Source: Candidatus Wolfebacteria bacterium
Lineage (GTDB): Bacteria > Patescibacteriota > Minisyncoccia > UBA6257 > UBA9933
Reading direction: 5' to 3'
Length of the DNA: 5,558 nt
Assembly (NCBI GenBank): GCA_027336345.1
Contig: DAHWFZ010000044.1
Location: 1-5,558, forward strand
Shown here: in pieces, positions 5,483 to 5,558 of the stretch
Numbering within the stretch: position 1 is the stretch's first letter
How the letters are laid out: each line of letters starts with the position of its first letter
The notes under the pieces: generated by a model
What the model saw: only the letters and a program-made list of their open reading frames with translations
The model's database searches: none
What the model was told of the DNA's origin: nothing
Position numbers and translations under genes: made by a program

Positions 5483-5558
5483 ATTATAATCGCATACACT
5501 GCAAATATACCGGCATCAAAGGCATCTTGAAGCTATATGACGATGCCATAAGATATCG
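5476..5558 (+). CDS. Possible start of an unidentified ORF, cut by the window end
   Basis: An ATG at 5476 opens a frame of 27 full codons that runs off the right edge without a stop (MEYYNRIHCK, then YTGIKGILKLYDDAIRY). I recognise no family from so short a piece. It lacks a Shine-Dalgarno sequence and the ATG lies in an inverted repeat. It would be the first gene after the dnaK terminator, with a 182-bp AT-rich leader in which I see no convincing promoter. A TATAAT at 5485-5490 falls inside the ORF and could instead mark a promoter for something further on. The stretch also holds GGCATC twice (5512, 5521) and its inverse GATGCC (5542). Confidence 0.3.
   Translation, partial: MEYYNRIHCKYTGIKGILKLYDDAIRY

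Noticed and set aside
5486..5558. Minus-strand ORF end near the right edge (stop TAA on the complement at about 5486-5488)
   Set aside because: Only about 24 codons are visible, with no recognisable motif and no terminator after it on that strand; a chance open frame is as likely.

Overview
The window looks like a piece of a small, AT-rich bacterial chromosome, most likely a Candidate Phyla Radiation (Patescibacteria, perhaps Parcubacteria-like) organism. The hints are a prolyl-tRNA synthetase whose large editing insert is replaced by a short four-cysteine element, a compact MreC, little or no Shine-Dalgarno sequence before any gene, and gaps filled with short TAA/TAG-rich tandem repeats. This assignment is an inference; no rRNA or lineage marker is present.

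Layout, all genes on the + strand: the 3' part of proS (1-775); mreB (start best placed at 847, end 1884); mreC (1965-2651); a 226-bp gap with a near-consensus promoter and a long inverted repeat; grpE (2878-3372); dnaK (3470-5293); a rho-independent terminator (5343-5383); and a low-confidence ORF start (5476 to the window end). MreB and MreC belong to the cell-shape (elongasome) machinery; mreD, the PBP2 gene and rodA do not follow. GrpE and DnaK form a chaperone/nucleotide-exchange pair; hrcA and dnaJ are not in the window. The promoter between mreC and grpE suggests that grpE-dnaK is a separate unit ending at the terminator.

Two points stand out. First, dnaK has no ATG, GTG or TTG that could give a complete protein. 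The conserved N-terminus ([11 protein letters not shown]) lies upstream of the first ATG, and an in-frame stop lies just before it, so the likely start is an AUU at 3470, directly after a heptamer repeat array. Second, the grpE leader is bounded by 17-bp imperfect inverted repeats flanked on both sides by TATG. The right-hand TATG contains the grpE start codon, and the promoter would start transcription at the left arm. The leader could be a start-codon-sequestering hairpin (a possible RNA thermometer), a MITE-like insertion, or both.

Three of the gaps also carry degenerate 7- or 8-bp tandem repeats: an octamer array from the end of proS to mreB, and heptamer arrays in the mreB-mreC and grpE-dnaK gaps.
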